This document shows positions 32,608 through 35,190 of a DNA stretch of 35,190 nt, piece by piece. Within the stretch, counting starts at the first letter, position 1. Each line of letters begins with the position of its first letter. The stretch is from Bernardetiaceae bacterium. GTDB taxonomy: Bacteria > Bacteroidota > Bacteroidia > Cytophagales > Bernardetiaceae. The notes beneath the pieces are model-generated. The model was not told where the DNA came from. It was given only the letters and a program-made list of their open reading frames with translations, and made no database searches. Position numbers and translations under genes: made by a program. Location of the stretch: assembly GCA_020832465.1 (NCBI GenBank), contig JAFIER010000125.1:1-35190 (forward strand), written 5' to 3'.

Positions 32608-35190
32608 CATTCCCTATAAAATTCGGTCATCAAGAGTTGGGTGGCGGCATCATCTACCTTCCAAAGGGACATGAGTACGCTGCGTGCGCCGGCAACGATG
32701 AAGGCTCTTTGTAAGCCGAATACGCCCTCTCCGTTTTGTATGTCGCCGAGTCCGGTCTCGCAGGCGGAAAGCACCACTAAGTCGGTGTTGTCTATGTTGA
32801 GGTTCATGGCTTCGAAGGCGGTGAGTACGCCGTCTTCTATGTCGCGGTCGGTGTTGAGGCGGAGGAACTGCTGCTCGGCGAGGGTCTTGGCGGCGCCGGT
32901 GAGCAATACGCCTGAGCGGAAGAGGGGGTTGGTCAGGTAGGTGAATTTCCCCTTGATGTCTTCTTCAAAGAAACCGTGCGTGGCAATGTGCAGCACATTG
33001 GGTTTGAGCATCTCTTTGAGGGTCTGCTCGCGGGCGGCTTCGTGCAGGTAGGTCTGCTGCCTCCATTGGTGCTTTTCCAAGAGTGCCGATATTTCCTTTA
33101 CCTCCTTTTCCGTGCCGGGCAGGGGGGCGATGCCTGTGCGCTCCTCTCCCGCCTCCTTCACCTCTGAGCCAAAGGCAGGGTTGCCGATGAGTACAGCCAA
33201 GCGGCTCGGCAGAGGGGCTTCCCGCACCATCAGCAGGTCGCGCCCGGAGGTGAGTTGGGCAATTTCTATCTCGTCGGAGAGGTACTTTTTGGTTTTGGGG
33301 TTGTAGAGGGTGGCGATGTTGATTTGGTGGAACACCCCGTCGGCAGAAAAATAGACTTTGTCGTATTTGGAAAGCACCTTTTGCAGGGGCTGCCAAAAAT
33401 GGGCGTAGGATTCTTCGTTTTCTATTTTGTAGCGTATGGTATTTTGATAGTAGGCGAGGGCTTGCTGCTCCAAGTAGTTGCCATCGGGGTAGTGGACGAT
33501 TTCTATGCCCTTGCTTTTAGGGGTCAGCACGAACGCCATGTAGTTGATTTTGTCGGTAAATTTCTGCTTTTGGTAGTCGTAGTTGCGGTAGCGGACAATA
33601 TCCACCACGGCTTCTTTTTTGCCCAAGGTTTTCTGCACATTTTGCCAAGTGGCAGGGGCTTCGGGGGTGAAGTAGAGCAGGGAGAGGTCGGTGAGTTGGC
33701 GGTCTTTGTCTTGCAGGACTTGCCGGAGGCTGTCGGCGGAGATTCCGCGCTTTTTCTGCTCTTCGGGAGTGAGGGAGAGGGCAAAGCCTACCGCTTGGCG
33801 CAAGTCCTGCACCTCGTCGTAGAGGGCGATGAGCCTGCGGTCGCCACTTTTGAGGATGCGCCGCTTGATGAGGTTGCTCGTATTGAGCAGTACCGCCTTC
33901 TGCCGCAGCCACAGCCCATGCGCCTGCTCCAAGAGTTCGGGCTTATTTTCCCGCGCCGCGAGTTCGGTGAACTGCTCAAACGCCTCCCTAAAAGTAGCGT
34001 ACAAAGCCGCCCGCTCCTCCTCGCTGAGTCGGTTGAACTGCTCCTGCATATACGCTTCGTAAAACGCCACCACCTCCGCATACAGCGGCAGGGCTTCGGA
34101 AGTGCGCCCGTGGTGGTAGTAGAAATGGGCGAGGGAGTGGCGGGTTTCTGCAACTTCTTTGCTTTTTTCTCCTAAGGTGCTTGTACGAATGTCAAGGGCT
34201 TGTTTGAGGTATTGTTCCGTCAGGGCAGTTTCTTTTCCCAAGGCTAAGTACAGAGAGGCTAAGCGATGCAATGGATAAGCATACTCGGGGTGCTTTTCGC
34301 CTAAGATTTCTTTTAGGTTTTTTTTCAGGCTTTGTTCTAAGAGAGGCTCAGCTTGGGTGTAGTTGCCCATATGCCGATACAACTCTCCTAAGTTATTCAA
34401 CACTACTGCATAAGAAAAGTGCTTTTCGCCTACCGTTTCTTTATAGATTTGCAGGCTTTCCTTAAAGAGATGTTCGGCTTGGACGTAGTTGCCCATAATT
34501 CTATACAAAGACGCTAAGTTATTGAGCGAAAGTGTATAGTCAGGGTGCTTTTCGCCCAAGGCTTCTTTGCGAACTTGCAGGCTTTCTCTGTGTAGCGTCT
34601 CGGCTTGGGCATAGTTGCCCATATTCATATACAAAATCGCTAAGTTATTGAGCGAAAGTGTATAGTCAGGGTGCTTTTCGCCCAAGGTTTCTTTGTAGAT
34701 TTTCAGAGCTTCACGGTATAGTGGATCGACTTGGGCGTAGTTGCCCATATTATGATACACAGTCGCTAAGTTATTGAGCGAACGTGCATTGTCGGGGTGC
34801 GTTTCGCCTAAAATTTCTTTGCGCAAGGTGAGGGCTTGTTGGAAGTAGTTTTCTGATTTTGTTGGTTGGTTGCCTTTGAGAGATGGGTGATAAAATGTAC
34901 CTGAATTGTGTAAAGCGGTAGCATTGACAGCCGTCTTTTCTCCAAAAACTTTGCATAATTCCACATTTTCCAACAAAAAGGCTTCTGTGCTGTCTTTTTC
35001 TGCTACAAACGTCATACTGCGCCCCAAGCCATTGCGGGTTTGCAGATACGGCTCGGAGTTTCTTCCAAACTCCGCTTCGGCTAAGGGCAGGGCTTGCTTG
35101 TAAATGGGTATGGACTCAGCAAACGCTTGTGCCTGCATGAGGGAGTCGGCTTGTTGATACATCTGCTCCCACGTCTGGGCTTGCGCTGAT
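32499..35190 (-). CDS. Exported CHAT-TPR protease-like protein, paralogue of the upstream gene, 5' end off window
   Basis: The frame is open to the right edge. The first in-window ATG (35162) is not the start, because codons before it read SAQAQTWEQ, matching the signal-peptidase site of the paralogue (SAQAQTTW). At least 896 residues are visible. The N-terminal part has seven or eight TPR units, four nearly identical at DNA level. A helical linker (VVAFYEAYMQEQFNRLSEEE onward) and a CHAT domain follow, with the dyad His (codon 32976-32978, HIATHGFFEED) and Cys (codon 32760-32762, LSACETGLGD). The C-terminus KYPEPYYWGAFVMIGE is identical to the paralogue. About 32640-34170 is strikingly G+C-rich against both flanks. 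Confidence 0.92.
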   Translation of the reverse strand, partial: SAQAQTWEQMYQQADSLMQAQAFAESIPIYKQALPLAEAEFGRNSEPYLQTRNGLGRSMTFVAEKDSTEAFLLENVELCKVFGEKTAVNATALHNSGTFYHPSLKGNQPTKSENYFQQALTLRKEILGETHPDNARSLNNLATVYHNMGNYAQVDPLYREALKIYKETLGEKHPDYTLSLNNLAILYMNMGNYAQAETLHRESLQVRKEALGEKHPDYTLSLNNLASLYRIMGNYVQAEHLFKESLQIYKETVGEKHFSYAVVLNNLGELYRHMGNYTQAEPLLEQSLKKNLKEILGEKHPEYAYPLHRLASLYLALGKETALTEQYLKQALDIRTSTLGEKSKEVAETRHSLAHFYYHHGRTSEALPLYAEVVAFYEAYMQEQFNRLSEEERAALYATFREAFEQFTELAARENKPELLEQAHGLWLRQKAVLLNTSNLIKRRILKSGDRRLIALYDEVQDLRQAVGFALSLTPEEQKKRGISADSLRQVLQDKDRQLTDLSLLYFTPEAPATWQNVQKTLGKKEAVVDIVRYRNYDYQKQKFTDKINYMAFVLTPKSKGIEIVHYPDGNYLEQQALAYYQNTIRYKIENEESYAHFWQPLQKVLSKYDKVYFSADGVFHQINIATLYNPKTKKYLSDEIEIAQLTSGRDLLMVREAPLPSRLAVLIGNPAFGSEVKEAGEERTGIAPLPGTEKEVKEISALLEKHQWRQQTYLHEAAREQTLKEMLKPNVLHIATHGFFEEDIKGKFTYLTNPLFRSGVLLTGAAKTLAEQQFLRLNTDRDIEDGVLTAFEAMNLNIDNTDLVVLSACETGLGDIQNGEGVFGLQRAFIVAGARSVLMSLWKVDDAATQLLMTEFYREWLSGKSKREAFKAAQLTLRKKYPEPYYWGAFVMIGE
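34361..34864. repeat. Four tandem 126-bp DNA repeats encoding TPR units
   Basis: The anchor AGTTGCCCAT starts at 34361, 34487, 34613 and 34739, spaced exactly 126 bp (42 codons). Long stretches between anchors (for example CTAAGTTATTGAGCG and GGGTGCTTTTCGCC) are nearly unchanged between units. This points to recent tandem amplification within the minus-strand CHAT gene. Confidence 0.85.

Noticed and set aside
33255-34175. A 306-codon plus-strand open frame and other long frames opposite the minus-strand CHAT gene
   Set aside because: They are antisense to a gene with clear TPR and CHAT motifs. High G+C lowers stop frequency, and the translation is low-complexity Val/Phe/Gly with no family signature.
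34361-34864. Regularly spaced repeats resembling a CRISPR array
   Set aside because: The period is 126 bp with no unique spacers, and the units are in-frame 42-residue TPRs.
1-35190. tRNA, rRNA or CRISPR loci
   Set aside because: I scanned the intergenic gaps by eye and found no cloverleaf with a CCA-proximal stem, no rRNA signature and no short direct repeats with unique spacers. A tRNAscan or Infernal run would be decisive.

Overview
The window looks like a chromosomal segment of an aerobic member of the Bacteroidota, probably Cytophagales-like. The evidence is an A+T-rich sequence, almost no Shine-Dalgarno sequences before start codons, promoter candidates of the Bacteroidota type (TTTG, 19-20 nt, TAnnTTTG), a bacillithiol gene (bshC), oxygen-dependent hemF, large secreted S8 and CHAT-TPR proteins, and the gene order dut / sugar nucleotidyltransferase / secreted TPR protein. 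The genus cannot be fixed from the sequence alone.

Layout. (1) 1-3981, minus: a giant secreted S8 protease with adhesin-like C-terminal domains, cut by the left edge. (2) 4269-6032: a KdsC-like phosphatase, a small unknown protein, and a YhhN membrane protein. (3) 6126-9978: a str-type operon rpsL-rpsG-fusA-rpsJ with a near-consensus promoter. It closes with a strong terminator right after rpsJ, so the rest of the S10 operon is not joined to it. (4) 10039-13879: a THUMP rRNA methyltransferase, hemF, hpf and rnhA. (5) 14238-17571, minus: dut, a nucleotidyltransferase and a secreted TPR protein, probably one operon. (6) 17795-20350, plus: a lipoprotein, a 50-residue membrane protein, a secreted protein with tandem SFPD repeats, and an ACMSD-type amidohydrolase. 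(7) 20409-24852: argS, an outer-membrane beta-barrel-like protein and bshC. (8) 25085-28488, minus: a PAS/DHp protein without an ATPase domain, a LuxC-like acyl-CoA reductase and a GT-C-like membrane protein. (9) 29100-35190: two convergent, exported CHAT-TPR (caspase-like) paralogues; the second is cut by the right edge.

The least expected content lies between genes. Many intergenic gaps carry copies of a modular set of palindromic repeats. One module set is bounded by 12-bp inverted termini (CATACYACTATA type). At 14088-14210 it is flanked by a perfect 9-bp direct repeat, and at 28635-28758 by a near-perfect one, as expected for a non-autonomous transposable element (MITE). Inside are stem-loops whose arms change together between copies. 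A second palindrome family sits mainly at gene ends, including convergent ones, where it could serve as a bidirectional terminator. A third, bounded by CTGTAG/CTACAG, recurs beside them. Together with the inverted CHAT-TPR pair, which has a 43-nt nearly identical inverted segment and a sharply G+C-shifted centre in one copy, this repeat system is the main candidate for something undescribed.
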